Below are positions 35,856-45,158 of a stretch of DNA of 64,000 bases, piece after piece. A program made the position numbers and the translations under genes. The notes beneath the pieces are model-generated. The model made no database searches. It saw only the letters and a program-made list of their open reading frames with translations, and was not told where the DNA came from. The stretch is from NCBI RefSeq assembly GCF_013337185.1, contig NZ_SWDE01000001.1:930001-994000 (forward strand), given 5' to 3'. The stretch's first letter is position 1. Every line of letters starts with the position of its first letter. This DNA comes from Serratia proteamaculans (lineage in GTDB: Bacteria; Pseudomonadota; Gammaproteobacteria; Enterobacterales; Enterobacteriaceae).

Positions 35856-35888
35856 TCAGACTGCTGACAAAATGTGCCGAGGTTTCAT

Positions 35889-35915
35889 GGTAGGGGCGCT
35901 GCACGCTGCGCCCTA
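35889..35915. repeat. Dispersed palindromic unit, copy 2
   Basis: GGTAGGGGCGCTGCACGCTGCGCCCTA is close to the copy at 23476-23503 (shared GGGGCGC-GC-GCTGCGCCC core). Both lie in gaps at gene 3' ends. This one is followed at once by a second palindrome. Confidence 0.6.
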
Positions 35916-35932
35916 TAACATAATCAATAGCT

Positions 35933-35969
35933 TAAATCGGGTCGAACATGTTCGACCCCTACCGATTTA
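35933..35969. repeat. Nested palindrome GGGTCGAACATGTTCGACCC
   Basis: A perfect 20-bp palindrome (35939-35958) is itself bracketed by TAAATCGG (35933-35940) and CCGATTTA (35962-35969). The adjoining CCCCTACC matches the GGTAGGGG of the neighbouring unit in reverse, so the two palindromes look like a composite element made of related ends. Confidence 0.65.
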
Positions 35970-35995
35970 TCTCTTGCGTGGGTTTATCAATAGCC

Positions 35996-37366
35996 TTATT
36001 GCTGCGGTTGTCTTTCCAGCTGCGGTGGCGGCTGGCGGAAACGCCGGGTGAGATACGCCAGGTAACCAAAGCCCATAACCGCCCAGATCAGTCCCATGGT
36101 CAGCGAACTTTTTTCCAGGTTTAACCACAACACGCCAACCGTTAACGCCCCGACCAATGGCAGGAACAGGTAGTTGAAGCGATCCTTCCAGCTCTTGTTC
36201 CGCCCCTCGCGAATATAGAAATGACTGACCACCGACAGGTTAACGAAGGTGAAAGCCACCAGCGCACCGAAGTTGATCAAGGCGGTCGCCGTGACCAGGT
36301 CGAACGACAGCGCGGACAGGGCCACCAGCCCCACCAGCAACACGTTGAGTGATGGCGTGCGCCATTTCGGGTGGATATAGCCGAAATATTTTTCCGGGAA
36401 CACGTTATCGCGCCCCATCACATACAACAGCCGTGAAACGCTGGCATGCGACGCCAGGCCCGAGGCCAGGGTGTTGATAAAGGTGACACACAGGAAAATC
36501 GACTGGAACAACTTGCCGCCCACGTACAGCGCAATTTCCGGCAGTGCCGCATCCGGCTGATGAAAGCGCTGAATGGAAGGGAAAAACAGTTGGATAAAGA
36601 ATGACACGCTGATGAAGATCACCCCGCCATACAGCGCGGTCAGGAAGATAGCGCGCGGGATCACCCGGGCGGCATCGGGCGTTTCTTCGCACAGTGTGGT
36701 TACCGCATCAAAGCCGAGGAACGAGAAACACAAAATGGTGGCGCCGGTGATAATCGGCAGTAAATGCGCATTTTCGCTGACAAAGGGTTGCAGGCTCCAC
36801 ACCGTCCCCAGCCCTTCACCGTTGTGCAAGCCACGCACCACCAGGTAGATAAACACCACGATGATCGCCACCTGGGCCAGTACGAACAGGGTATTGAAGT
36901 TGGCCACCAGATTGACGCTTTTCAGGTTGATGGCGGTAATGATAATCACAAAACCCACTACCCATATCCACGGCGGCACTTCAGGGAACAACGCCGTCAG
37001 GTATATCTTCGCCAACAGGGTATTGATCATCGGCAGGAACAGATAATCGAGCAGCGAAGACCAGCCCACCAAAAAACCGACGTGCGGATTAATGGCTTTC
37101 TGCGCATAGGTGTAGGCCGAACCGGCGGTCGGGAACTGGCGCACCAGCTTGCCATAGCTGATGGCGGTAAACAGCACGCCGGCCAACGCCAGTATATAGG
37201 AGGCCGGTACGTGGCCGTCGGTCAGGCCGGAGACAATCCCAAAGGTGTCGAACACCGTCATTGGCGTCAGATAGGCCAGGCCCATCATTACCACCTGCCA
37301 CAACTTCAGGCTTTTACGCAGTTGCGGCTTGGCCGCCTCATTAACGTCAGTCACATTAGTCGTCAT
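35996..37366 (-). CDS. puuP: Putrescine importer, APC family
   Basis: 456 aa from ATG 37366 (GAGGGGA upstream). Twelve hydrophobic segments are present, with [24 protein letters not shown] and [31 protein letters not shown] as in PuuP. It imports putrescine with protons for the Puu route. It lies downstream of puuA on the same strand, as in E. coli, but here with a 317-bp gap. A terminator follows. Confidence 0.88.
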   Translation of the reverse strand: MTTNVTDVNEAAKPQLRKSLKLWQVVMMGLAYLTPMTVFDTFGIVSGLTDGHVPASYILALAGVLFTAISYGKLVRQFPTAGSAYTYAQKAINPHVGFLVGWSSLLDYLFLPMINTLLAKIYLTALFPEVPPWIWVVGFVIIITAINLKSVNLVANFNTLFVLAQVAIIVVFIYLVVRGLHNGEGLGTVWSLQPFVSENAHLLPIITGATILCFSFLGFDAVTTLCEETPDAARVIPRAIFLTALYGGVIFISVSFFIQLFFPSIQRFHQPDAALPEIALYVGGKLFQSIFLCVTFINTLASGLASHASVSRLLYVMGRDNVFPEKYFGYIHPKWRTPSLNVLLVGLVALSALSFDLVTATALINFGALVAFTFVNLSVVSHFYIREGRNKSWKDRFNYLFLPLVGALTVGVLWLNLEKSSLTMGLIWAVMGFGYLAYLTRRFRQPPPQLERQPQQ

Positions 37367-37553
37367 GGCTCTTCCCCTCGTTGTCCTCTGCTGGTAACCG
37401 TTTAACGTCATTCAGAGAGGCCGCGGGGAAACTGCTGCTCAGGCGGCGGGAGGTACGATTTAAAGACAATAAAACTCGGCCAGCGGCTGGCCCGTATTCA
37501 CTGCGGCACAGGCAGATACCTGCGCAGACGGATGAAACAGTTATGGCTGTCAT
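37356..37553 (-). CDS. Possible upstream ORF overlapping the puuP start
   Basis: A 65-codon frame opens at ATG 37553 with AGGA about 8 nt upstream and ends 11 nt inside puuP. It lies in the long puuA-puuP gap. The product is Ser/Arg-rich with Cys near its N-terminus ([15 protein letters not shown]) and matches nothing I know. It could be a coupled leader or chance; codon use is not convincing. Confidence 0.25.
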   Translation of the reverse strand: MTAITVSSVCAGICLCRSEYGPAAGRVLLSLNRTSRRLSSSFPAASLNDVKRLPAEDNEGKSHDD

Positions 37554-37683
37554 GGTTATTTCCTCGCCGGCGTCCTGTACGCCAAAGTGGAAGCAATGCT
37601 TTACCGCAGCGCGCAGCATCGCAGGCCACAGGATAGCCGGCGGAATGCGCCATACGCGCGCGGTAGGATTGGCGTCGAGCGGG

Positions 37684-39102
37684 TCAGGCGTTTTTCAGCA
37701 TCCACTCGATTTCGGTTTCGGTGATCAGGCGCTCAAACTGCACCAGCTCATCGGTTTTACAAGCCAGGTAGACATGGCTGAACCTTTCGCCCAGCAGGGC
37801 ATTCAGCACCGGCTGATGCTCAAATTCATACAGCGCATCGCTTTGGCGGATTGGGAACGGCAGCCCCTCCTGCTCCAGCCCGTTGCCGGTCACTGGCTCT
37901 TGCAACGGCAGCGTGGTTTCCAGGCCGTAGACAATGCCTGCCAGAATGGTCGCCATGACCAGATAAGGGTTGGCATCAGCACCGGCTACGCGATACTCCA
38001 CGCGATGACTGTCGCGATCGCCGCAGGGAATGCGCAGCGCCACGGTACGGTTGTTATGCCCCCAGGACGCCTGGGTCGGCACGTACATGCCCGGCTGGAA
38101 ACGACGATAGGCGTTAACGTTCGGTGCCAGCAACGCAATAGAAGAAGGCATCAGGGCAATCATCCCGGCCAGCGCCTGCTTTAGCAGTGCGGAGTCTTCA
38201 CCGTCGTCATCGGCCAGTACGTTGTTGCCCTGCCGGTCCAGCATGCTGATATGAACGTGCATACCGCTACCGGCGTGTTCTTCATAGGGCTTGGCCATAA
38301 AGGTGGCCTGCATGTTGTGGTTTTCCGCCACCATACGGATCAGGCGTTTTAACGCCAGCGCATGGTCGCAGGCCTGCAGAACGTTGTCGGTATGATGCAG
38401 GTTGACTTCAAACTGGCCGGGTGAGGCTTCCGCCACCGCACCGTCGGCCGGCAGGCCCTGCATACGCGCCAGTTCGTCAATCTCGCTCAGTACGTCGGCA
38501 AAGTGGTTAAGATTATCGACCGAGTACACCTGGCTTTGGGTGTTGCGCTCCTGGGTGCCCGGCGCACACGGCGGCTGCAGATAGCCTTCCGAATCGCGCT
38601 GGCGATCGATGAGATAGAACTCCAACTCTACCGCTACTACGGGGGATAGCCCGCGCTGACGCAAACGCTGCCACACTCGGTTCAGCACATTGCGCGGTTC
38701 AACGTCAAAGGGAGTACCATCTTCATCGAGCATGGTGAGCAACACCTGGCCGATATATTGCGGATCCGCCGCCGACGGCGTCAGGGTGCCCAGAACCGGC
38801 ACGCAGATATGGTCCGGTTCACCCAGCTCCTGCCCCAGTCCGGCCTCTTCAACCACGTTACCGAGAATATCCATTGCAAACACCGACGCCGGGAAGTAAC
38901 AGCCCTTCTCCAGCTTGCTCAACCCAGCGACCGGGATACGTTTGCCGCGGAAGCTGCCGTTAAGGTCGGTCAGCAGAACGTCAACGTGCTGAGTTAATGG
39001 ATAACGCTCCAGGTAGTTCTTCACTTCACGCTGGAACGCGCTACTTCGCTTTTCTTCATGATGCTGAACAAAGTTTTCCACTTCTACTATGTTGGTCTGC
39101 AT
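37684..39102 (-). CDS. puuA: Gamma-glutamylputrescine synthetase
   Basis: 472 aa of the glutamine synthetase class III fold. DVLLTDLNGSFRGKRIPV, VAVELEFYLID, MAKPYEEHAGSGMHVHISMLD and RIPCGDRDSHRVEYRVAGADANPYL carry the Mg- and ATP-binding residues. It joins glutamate to putrescine using ATP, the first step of the Puu pathway. It is divergent from puuD across a 239-bp control region with PuuR-like sites. Confidence 0.92.
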   Translation of the reverse strand: MQTNIVEVENFVQHHEEKRSSAFQREVKNYLERYPLTQHVDVLLTDLNGSFRGKRIPVAGLSKLEKGCYFPASVFAMDILGNVVEEAGLGQELGEPDHICVPVLGTLTPSAADPQYIGQVLLTMLDEDGTPFDVEPRNVLNRVWQRLRQRGLSPVVAVELEFYLIDRQRDSEGYLQPPCAPGTQERNTQSQVYSVDNLNHFADVLSEIDELARMQGLPADGAVAEASPGQFEVNLHHTDNVLQACDHALALKRLIRMVAENHNMQATFMAKPYEEHAGSGMHVHISMLDRQGNNVLADDDGEDSALLKQALAGMIALMPSSIALLAPNVNAYRRFQPGMYVPTQASWGHNNRTVALRIPCGDRDSHRVEYRVAGADANPYLVMATILAGIVYGLETTLPLQEPVTGNGLEQEGLPFPIRQSDALYEFEHQPVLNALLGERFSHVYLACKTDELVQFERLITETEIEWMLKNA

Positions 39103-39174
39103 GATTCACCCGCCATGTATGTTTTTGTCTGTGGTTCTCACACTTATTGCCGTCGATGTTTTTTGACCATCTTG

Positions 39175-39190
39175 CTCAATATAATGTCCA
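39175..39190. promoter_or_regulatory. PuuR-like operator in the puuA-puuD intergenic region
   Basis: CTCAATATAATGTCCA resembles the E. coli PuuR site AAAATATAATGAACA (core ATATAATG). A second partial match, AAAATATTGAAC, lies near 39273. The position between divergent puuA and puuD is as expected. The match is partial and judged by eye. Confidence 0.5.
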
Positions 39191-39341
39191 CCAATGAAAC
39201 ATAGATGCAACAAAATTGTTTTGCAAGTGTTACTTTGAGTTTGAATATTGCCCATTTGACTGCTAGATTTATAAAATATTGAACGAAAACGGCAGTGGAG
39301 AAGCTTATCGTTCATAATTTCGAACATACCAAGGGGATAGC

Positions 39342-40103
39342 ATGGGCAATATATTTAACAGACCGGTGGTCGGCGTAGTGATGTGCAGGTATAGGTTAAA
39401 CGGGCACCTCACTCAGACCTTGCAAGAAAAGTACCTAAATGCCGTCATCGCTGCAGGAGGGTTGCCAATCGCCCTGCCACACGCGCTGGCGGAGCCGAAA
39501 TTGCTGGAAGAATTGCTGGAGCGCCTTGACGGGATCCTGCTGCCGGGCAGCCCCAGTAATGTGCAGCCGCACCTTTATGGTGAAAACGGCGATGAGCCTG
39601 ACGCCGATCCTGGGCGAGATGAATTGAGCCTGGCACTGATCCGCCACTCGCTCGACAGGCGCATTCCCCTTTTCGCCATTTGCCGCGGCATGCAAGAAAT
39701 GGTGGTCGCCAGCCAGGGCACCCTGCACCGTCGGCTGTTTGAATTACCCGAACTGCTCGAGCATCGCGAAGATCACGACCTGCCGCTGGAACAACAATAC
39801 GCCCCCGCCCACGAAGTCATCGTTCAGGAGGGCGGCTTACTCACGCAACTGATACCGGATTGCAACCGATTCTGGGTCAACTCACTGCATGGTCAGGGCG
39901 CAAAAACCCTTGGCCCTGGCGTACGTATCGAGGCCCACGCCGCCGATGGCTTGGTGGAAGCCATCAGCCTGCGCGACCAACCTTTTGCGCTGGGTGTGCA
40001 ATGGCACCCGGAATGGAACAGTGAAGAATACGCCCTGTCACGCCTGCTGTTTGAGGGGTTTATTAGCGCCTGCCGGAACTATCAAAAGGAAAAACGCCCA
40101 TGA
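39342..40103 (+). CDS. puuD: Gamma-glutamyl-gamma-aminobutyrate hydrolase
   Basis: 253 aa, class I glutamine amidotransferase-like. The nucleophile elbow is FAICRGMQE (Cys about 111), with LGVQWHPEWN supplying His and Glu late in the protein. LLPGSPSNVQPHLYGE is typical of PuuD. It releases GABA and glutamate. AAGGGG precedes ATG. The stop overlaps puuR by 4 nt. Confidence 0.9.
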   Translation: MGNIFNRPVVGVVMCRYRLNGHLTQTLQEKYLNAVIAAGGLPIALPHALAEPKLLEELLERLDGILLPGSPSNVQPHLYGENGDEPDADPGRDELSLALIRHSLDRRIPLFAICRGMQEMVVASQGTLHRRLFELPELLEHREDHDLPLEQQYAPAHEVIVQEGGLLTQLIPDCNRFWVNSLHGQGAKTLGPGVRIEAHAADGLVEAISLRDQPFALGVQWHPEWNSEEYALSRLLFEGFISACRNYQKEKRP

Positions 40104-40657
40104 GCGATGTCAGCTTGGCACCGGGAAAACGCCTGTCGCAAATCCGCCAGCAACTGGGATTGTCACAGCGCCGCGCGGCCGAACTGTCTGGATTAACCCA
40201 TAGCGCCATCAGCACCATCGAGCAGGACAAGGTCAGCCCGGCCATCAGTACCCTGCAAAAGCTGCTGACGGTGTACGGGCTGTCACTGTCGGCGTTTTTC
40301 GCCGAACCGGAAATACCGGATGAACCACAGATTGTTATCGACAGCCAGGATCTGATTGAGATTGGCAGCCAGGGGGTATCGATGAAATTGATCCACAACG
40401 GCGATCCTAATCGCACCCTGGCGATGATGATCGAAACTTATGAACCGGGTACCACCACCGGCGAACGTATCAAGCATCAGGGGGAAGAGATCGGCACCCT
40501 GCTGGAAGGCGAAGTGTTATTACAGGTCAACGGGCAGGCCTATCACCTGTCGGCTGGCCAGAGCTACGCCATCAACACCGGCATTCCCCACAGTTTCAGC
40601 AACACGTCGGCGCGGATTTGCCGGATTATCAGCGCCCATACGCCGACGACATTCTGA
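40100..40657 (+). CDS. puuR: Putrescine-responsive repressor
   Basis: 185 aa. An XRE-type HTH (LSQIRQQLGLSQRRAAELSGLTHSAISTIEQDK, about 12-44) is joined to a C-terminal cupin (GEEIGTLLEGEVLLQVNGQAYHLSAGQSYAINTGIPHSFSN). PuuR represses the puu genes, and putrescine lifts repression. It overlaps puuD (ATGA) and lies 15 bp before puuC. Confidence 0.9.
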   Translation: MSDVSLAPGKRLSQIRQQLGLSQRRAAELSGLTHSAISTIEQDKVSPAISTLQKLLTVYGLSLSAFFAEPEIPDEPQIVIDSQDLIEIGSQGVSMKLIHNGDPNRTLAMMIETYEPGTTTGERIKHQGEEIGTLLEGEVLLQVNGQAYHLSAGQSYAINTGIPHSFSNTSARICRIISAHTPTTF

Positions 40658-40672
40658 TCAACGGAGCAAGGT

Positions 40673-42169
40673 ATGGACTTCCATCATTTGCAGTATTGGC
40701 AACACCGGGCGCAAGCCCTGAAAATTGAGAACCGACTGTTTATCAATGGCCGCTATCAGCAGGCCGCCGAAGGCCAAACCTTTGCCGTGGAGGATCCTGC
40801 CGGGCAACGCGAGTTGACCCAGGTTGCCCGGGGCAGCAGCGTCGATATCGATTTGGCGGTCAGTGCCGCGCGTGAAGTATTTGAGCGCGGTGACTGGTCC
40901 AGAGCGGCTCCGGCGCAGCGCAAGGCCACTTTGCTGAAGTTGGCAGAATTGATGGAACAACACCATGAAGAGCTGGCGCTGCTGGAAACGCTGGATACCG
41001 GCAAGCCGATCCGCCACAGCCTGCGCGACGACGTACCGGGTGCCATTCGCTGCCTGCGCTGGTATGCCGAAGCGGTCGACAAGGTTTATGGCGAAATCGC
41101 CCCCACCGGCGGCGATTCGCTGGCGCTGATTGAACGCGAGCCTATCGGCGTGGTTGGTGCCATCGTGCCGTGGAACTTCCCGCTGTTATTGGCCTGCTGG
41201 AAACTCGGCCCGGCGCTGGCCACCGGCAACAGCGTGATCCTGAAACCCTCTGAAAAATCCCCGTTGACCGCCATCTATCTGGGCAAGCTCGCTCAACTGG
41301 CCGGTCTGCCGGACGGCGTGTTGAATATTGTCCCAGGCTACGGTCACGATGCCGGCAAGGCATTGGCGCTGCACAACGACGTCGACGCCCTGACCTTCAC
41401 CGGATCCACCCAGGTCGCCAAACAACTGATGATCTACGCCGGCCAGTCCAATATGAAGCGGGTGTGGCTGGAAGCCGGCGGCAAGAGCGCCAATATCATC
41501 TTTGCCGACTGCCCGGATCTGGACAAGGCCGCGCAGAGTGCCGCCGCCGGTATCTTCTATAATCAGGGACAGGTGTGCATTGCCGGCACCCGACTGCTGG
41601 TGGAAGAAAATATTCAGCAAGAGTTCTTACAGGCGCTGCGGCGACATGCGGCAGCCTTCACTCCGGGCGATCCGCTCGATCCGGCTACGGTGATGGGCAC
41701 GCTGATCGATCAGGGCCACTGCGAGAAAGTGGCTGACTACATCGAACAGGGCCTGAGCCAGGGTGCCGACCTGTTCCTCGACGGCCGCGAACATCCGCAG
41801 AACGGCCATGTCGGTTACCTCGGCCCGACCATTCTGACCCAGGTGGATAACCGCATGAGCGTGGCGCGCGACGAGATTTTCGGCCCGGTATTGGCGGTCA
41901 CCAGTTTTAGCGGTGAACAACAGGCGATGCAGTTGGCCAACGACAGCGACTACGGTCTGGGCGCCGCCATCTGGACGCGTGACCTGTCCCGCGCCCACCG
42001 ACTGGCACGCCAGTTAAAAGCCGGTACGGTGTTCGTCAATAACTACAATGACGGCGATATGACGGTGCCCTTCGGCGGCTACAAGCAAAGCGGCAACGGT
42101 CGCGACAAATCGCTGCACGCGCTGGAAAAATTCACCGAACTGAAAACCACCTGGATTTCGCTGGAATAA
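40673..42169 (+). CDS. puuC: Gamma-glutamyl-gamma-aminobutyraldehyde dehydrogenase
   Basis: 498 aa NAD(P)+ aldehyde dehydrogenase. GVVGAIVPWNFPLLL, LEAGGKSANIIF (catalytic Glu) and YNQGQVCIAGTRL (catalytic Cys) are all present. It oxidises gamma-glutamyl-gamma-aminobutyraldehyde, the product of PuuB. GGAG lies upstream of ATG. It is followed 11 bp later by puuB. Confidence 0.88.
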   Translation: MDFHHLQYWQHRAQALKIENRLFINGRYQQAAEGQTFAVEDPAGQRELTQVARGSSVDIDLAVSAAREVFERGDWSRAAPAQRKATLLKLAELMEQHHEELALLETLDTGKPIRHSLRDDVPGAIRCLRWYAEAVDKVYGEIAPTGGDSLALIEREPIGVVGAIVPWNFPLLLACWKLGPALATGNSVILKPSEKSPLTAIYLGKLAQLAGLPDGVLNIVPGYGHDAGKALALHNDVDALTFTGSTQVAKQLMIYAGQSNMKRVWLEAGGKSANIIFADCPDLDKAAQSAAAGIFYNQGQVCIAGTRLLVEENIQQEFLQALRRHAAAFTPGDPLDPATVMGTLIDQGHCEKVADYIEQGLSQGADLFLDGREHPQNGHVGYLGPTILTQVDNRMSVARDEIFGPVLAVTSFSGEQQAMQLANDSDYGLGAAIWTRDLSRAHRLARQLKAGTVFVNNYNDGDMTVPFGGYKQSGNGRDKSLHALEKFTELKTTWISLE

Positions 42170-42180
42170 GGGCAGATATC

Positions 42181-43461
42181 ATGACTGAACATGTAAAAAG
42201 CTATTATGCGGCCTCGGCCAACAGCCACGCGCCCTACCCACAGTTAAATGACTCTATCGAATGCGACGTCTGCATCGTCGGCGGTGGCTATACCGGTCTG
42301 TCTTCTGCACTGTTTCTGGTGGAAGCCGGCTATGACGTGGTGCTGCTGGAATCTGCGCGCATCGGTTTCGGTGCCAGCGGCCGTAATGGCGGCCAACTGG
42401 TCAACTCTTACAGCCGCGATATTGACGTGATTGAACAACGCTATGGGGCAGAAAGCGCCCGCGTTCTCGGCAGTATGATGTTTGAGGGCGCAGAGATCAT
42501 TCGCAGCCGTATCCAAAGGTACGCCATCGAATGTGACTATCGCCCCGGCGGCATCTTCGCCGCCCTGAACAACCGGCAATACCATGCGTTGATCGAGCAG
42601 AAACAGAACTGGGAACGCTACGGCAATACTCAACTTGAACTGCTGGACGCCGGGCGCATTCGTCAAGAGGTCAACAGCGATCGTTACGTCGGCGCGCTGC
42701 TGGATCATAGCGGTGGTCATATTCATCCATTGAATCTGGCTCTCGGGGAAGCCGAAGCCATTCGCCTGCAGGGCGGGCGGATCTTCGAACAGTCGGCCGT
42801 GACCAACATCCGCCACGGCGAACCGGCTATCGTCAGTACCGCCAAGGGTCAGGTGAAGGCACGCTATGTGATCGTGGCCGGTAACGCTTATCTGGGCGAT
42901 AAGCTGGAGCCAAGACTGGCCAAACGCAGCATGCCGTGCGGCACCCAGGTGGTGGCCACCGAGCCGCTGGCGCCGGAAGTGGCGCAGTCGCTGATCCCAC
43001 AGAATTACTGCGTCGAAGACTGTAACTATCTGCTGGATTATTACCGCATTACCGGTGATAACCGCCTGCTGTACGGCGGTGGCGTGGTGTACGGTGCCCG
43101 CGATCCGGATGATATCGACAATCTGATCCGCCCGAAACTGCTGAAAACCTTCCCGCAGTTGAAAGGGGTGAATATCGACTACCGCTGGACCGGCAATTTC
43201 CTGCTGACGCTGTCGCGCATGCCGCAGTTCGGCCGACTGGAAAATAACGTCTATTACATGCAGGGCTACAGCGGCCACGGCGTGACCTGTACCCATCTGG
43301 CGGGTAAATTGATTGCCGAGTTAATGCAGGGCGATGCGGAACGCTTCGATGCCTTTGCCAAGCTGCCGCACCTGCCGTTCTTCGGCGGTCGCAACCTGCA
43401 AATCCCGTTTACCGCCATTGGCGCGGCCTACTACACCCTGCGCGATCGGATCGGGGTGTAA
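42181..43461 (+). CDS. puuB: Gamma-glutamylputrescine oxidase
   Basis: 426 aa, DAO-type FAD flavoprotein. CIVGGGYTGLSSALFLVEAGYDVVLLES (about 30-57) is the FAD dinucleotide fold, followed by GFGASGRNGGQL. The late YMQGYSGHGVTCTHLAGKLIAE is typical of PuuB. It oxidises gamma-glutamylputrescine to the aldehyde, releasing ammonia and H2O2. It is the last gene of the cluster; the GABA transaminase gene puuE, next in E. coli, is not here. Confidence 0.9.
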   Translation: MTEHVKSYYAASANSHAPYPQLNDSIECDVCIVGGGYTGLSSALFLVEAGYDVVLLESARIGFGASGRNGGQLVNSYSRDIDVIEQRYGAESARVLGSMMFEGAEIIRSRIQRYAIECDYRPGGIFAALNNRQYHALIEQKQNWERYGNTQLELLDAGRIRQEVNSDRYVGALLDHSGGHIHPLNLALGEAEAIRLQGGRIFEQSAVTNIRHGEPAIVSTAKGQVKARYVIVAGNAYLGDKLEPRLAKRSMPCGTQVVATEPLAPEVAQSLIPQNYCVEDCNYLLDYYRITGDNRLLYGGGVVYGARDPDDIDNLIRPKLLKTFPQLKGVNIDYRWTGNFLLTLSRMPQFGRLENNVYYMQGYSGHGVTCTHLAGKLIAELMQGDAERFDAFAKLPHLPFFGGRNLQIPFTAIGAAYYTLRDRIGV

Positions 43462-43466
43462 CAGAG

Positions 43467-43500
43467 CAGGCCCGGTGTTTAGCTTCGCCGGGCCTGTTGA
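43467..43500. terminator. Terminator between puuB and the SDR gene
   Basis: CAGGCCCGG (43467-43475) pairs perfectly with CCGGGCCTG (43488-43496) around a 12-nt loop, then TTGATT. It serves the convergent genes. Confidence 0.78.
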
Positions 43501-43507
43501 TTAATGC

Positions 43508-44263
43508 TTAAACAATCTTCGGTTGGCCGTCTGAGGCGGTCGCCCCGCCATCCACCGGGATATTGGCACCGTTGATAAAGCTGGCGTCGTCACTGGCCAG
43601 GAACGCCATCACCGCGGCGACTTCTTCCGGCTCTGCCGCTCGGCCCAAAGCAATGCGTTCGTTGAATTTGTCGCGAATTTCCTGCGGCCAGCCGTTGGTC
43701 ATATTGGTTTTTACCAGGCTCGGGCACACCGAGTTCACCCGCACGCCGTCACCACCGTGGTCGAGCGCCATGGCGCGCGTCAGGTTTACCACTGCCCCTT
43801 TGGCCGCACAGTAGTATGCCGCGCCCCAGTCGCCGCCCAGGCCAGAAACCGAAGCGGTGTTCACGATGCAGCCTTTGGTTTTCAGTAGATAGGGCATGGC
43901 AAACTTGGAACAAAACACCACGCCATCGATATCGACCCCGGCGATGCGACGCCAGTCAGCCACGCTGGTTTCCAGCACGCTGCCCGCCACGTGTACGCCG
44001 GCATTGTTCAACAGCACGTCGATGCGGCCCAGTTTTTCCGCCACTTCATTCATCATTTTCTCAACCGCGACATGGTCAGAAACGTCGATATGCACCGCCA
44101 GTGCCTTGCCTTTCGGCAGCGAGGCCGCCACTTTGTCTACCGCCTCTTTCGCCCAGTCTGCCAGCACCACGGTAGCGCCCTCAGCGGAAAACCGGCGTGC
44201 CGCCGCTTCCCCCATCCCATTGCCTGCCCCGGTGATGATGACCACTTTATTGTCGAAACGCAT
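43508..44263 (-). CDS. SDR-family oxidoreductase
   Basis: 251 aa from ATG 44263 (AGGAG upstream at 44269-44273). The classical SDR pattern is TGAGNGMG (11-18) for the cofactor, NNAG, and YCAAK for the catalytic Tyr and Lys; the C-terminus ends NIPVDGGATASDGQPKIV. The Asp after the second beta-strand (VLADWA) suggests NAD(H). The substrate is not evident; such enzymes often act on alcohols, sugars or 3-oxoacids. It is convergent with puuB and probably monocistronic. Confidence 0.78.
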   Translation of the reverse strand: MRFDNKVVIITGAGNGMGEAAARRFSAEGATVVLADWAKEAVDKVAASLPKGKALAVHIDVSDHVAVEKMMNEVAEKLGRIDVLLNNAGVHVAGSVLETSVADWRRIAGVDIDGVVFCSKFAMPYLLKTKGCIVNTASVSGLGGDWGAAYYCAAKGAVVNLTRAMALDHGGDGVRVNSVCPSLVKTNMTNGWPQEIRDKFNERIALGRAAEPEEVAAVMAFLASDDASFINGANIPVDGGATASDGQPKIV

Positions 44264-44589
44264 AAGAACTCCTCCATGTGAATGTATTTTATAAATCATA
44301 CAAATGCTGATTGAGTCCGAGGATAAAACTCATGGACACCGAGGGACAGTCAAAACGTGCGGTTTACTAATCAAAAAGAGGTATTCACTGCAAATTCAAT
44401 GTGTCAGGACAGGCTTTATCGGAATTAGGCCAACCCTTTGATGAAACTGATAAAATTCATTAATGTAACTATTTACCGACCGTACTATCAGCATTCAATA
44501 AGTTCAGTGACTGCCCTATATCGCCGTTTACCGATAAGCAGCGATTATAGGAATGCCGGCAGCAGCGTCGTTTAGCGGCTCGCAGGCAT

Positions 44590-44700
44590 AAAAAAACCCC
44601 GGCACAGGCCAGGGTCATCAATGTTTGTCGGTCACTTTCCCGACTGTCATGTTATGGCGTAAGCGTCCGTCCAACACTCCAACCTTACGCAGCCTAAGCA
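44590..44700 (-). ncRNA. Candidate small RNA on the minus strand
   Basis: The 680-bp gap between the SDR and the cold-shock gene has no ORF of note but holds a series of hairpins on the minus strand: GCGTAAG/CTTACGC (44690-44657), GTCGG/CCGAC (44644-44627), and CCCTGGC-CTGT-GCCGGGG (44614-44597) followed by seven T. The last is a textbook terminator. The cold-shock gene has its own terminator at 44841, so this one needs another transcript. The promoter was not fixed. The rest of the gap shows nothing further. Confidence 0.4.
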
Positions 44701-44840
44701 CAACTTTTTCACAACAGAAAAATAGACTCAATCGCGGCCGTTATTATTATTACGACGCCAATCTCTTTTGCTGTTGCCAATAACTATAATTTTTGAAAAA
44801 TAGGGTTATTGAAATACACCAAGCATTATTAATTTTAGAT

Positions 44841-44864
44841 AAACTCCGGGTAATCCCGGAGTTT
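44841..44864 (-). terminator. Terminator of the cold-shock gene
   Basis: AAACTCCGGG (44841-44850) and CCCGGAGTTT (44855-44864) form a perfect 10-bp stem with a TAAT loop, flanked by A/T-runs on both sides, so it may also work in the other direction. Confidence 0.88.
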
Positions 44865-44945
44865 ATTCAGGTAATTCTTTTATTTCTTAGCTGCTCCGGT
44901 TTACACCTTCTTCGCTATCGTAAGAAATAAAACACTACCTATAAA

Positions 44946-45158
44946 TTATAAAACTACTACGTTGCCGGCAGAAGGACCCTTCTGACCGTTTTCGATAGTG
45001 AATTCAACGCGCTGACCTTCATCAAGCGTTTTGAAATCATTGCTCTGGATAGCGGAGAAGTGTACGAACACGTCTTTGCTGCCGTCTGCCGGGGAGATAA
45101 AGCCAAAACCTTTACCTGCATCAAACCATTTTACCAAACCAGTCATTTTAGTAGACAT
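44946..45158 (-). CDS. cspA: CspA-family cold-shock protein
   Basis: 70 aa, the usual length. The RNA-binding motifs RNP1 (KGFGFI) and RNP2 (VFVHF) are intact. It acts as an RNA chaperone in the cytoplasm. The sequence is intermediate between E. coli CspA, CspG and CspE, but the long leader with a cold box places it with the cold-induced cspA-type genes. Monocistronic, with its own terminator. Confidence 0.88.
   Translation of the reverse strand: MSTKMTGLVKWFDAGKGFGFISPADGSKDVFVHFSAIQSNDFKTLDEGQRVEFTIENGQKGPSAGNVVVL

Noticed and set aside
42244..43296. 350-codon minus-strand frame opposite puuB
   Set aside because: puuB is unmistakable on the plus strand; the antisense frame has shadow-like composition rich in His, Gln and Ala.
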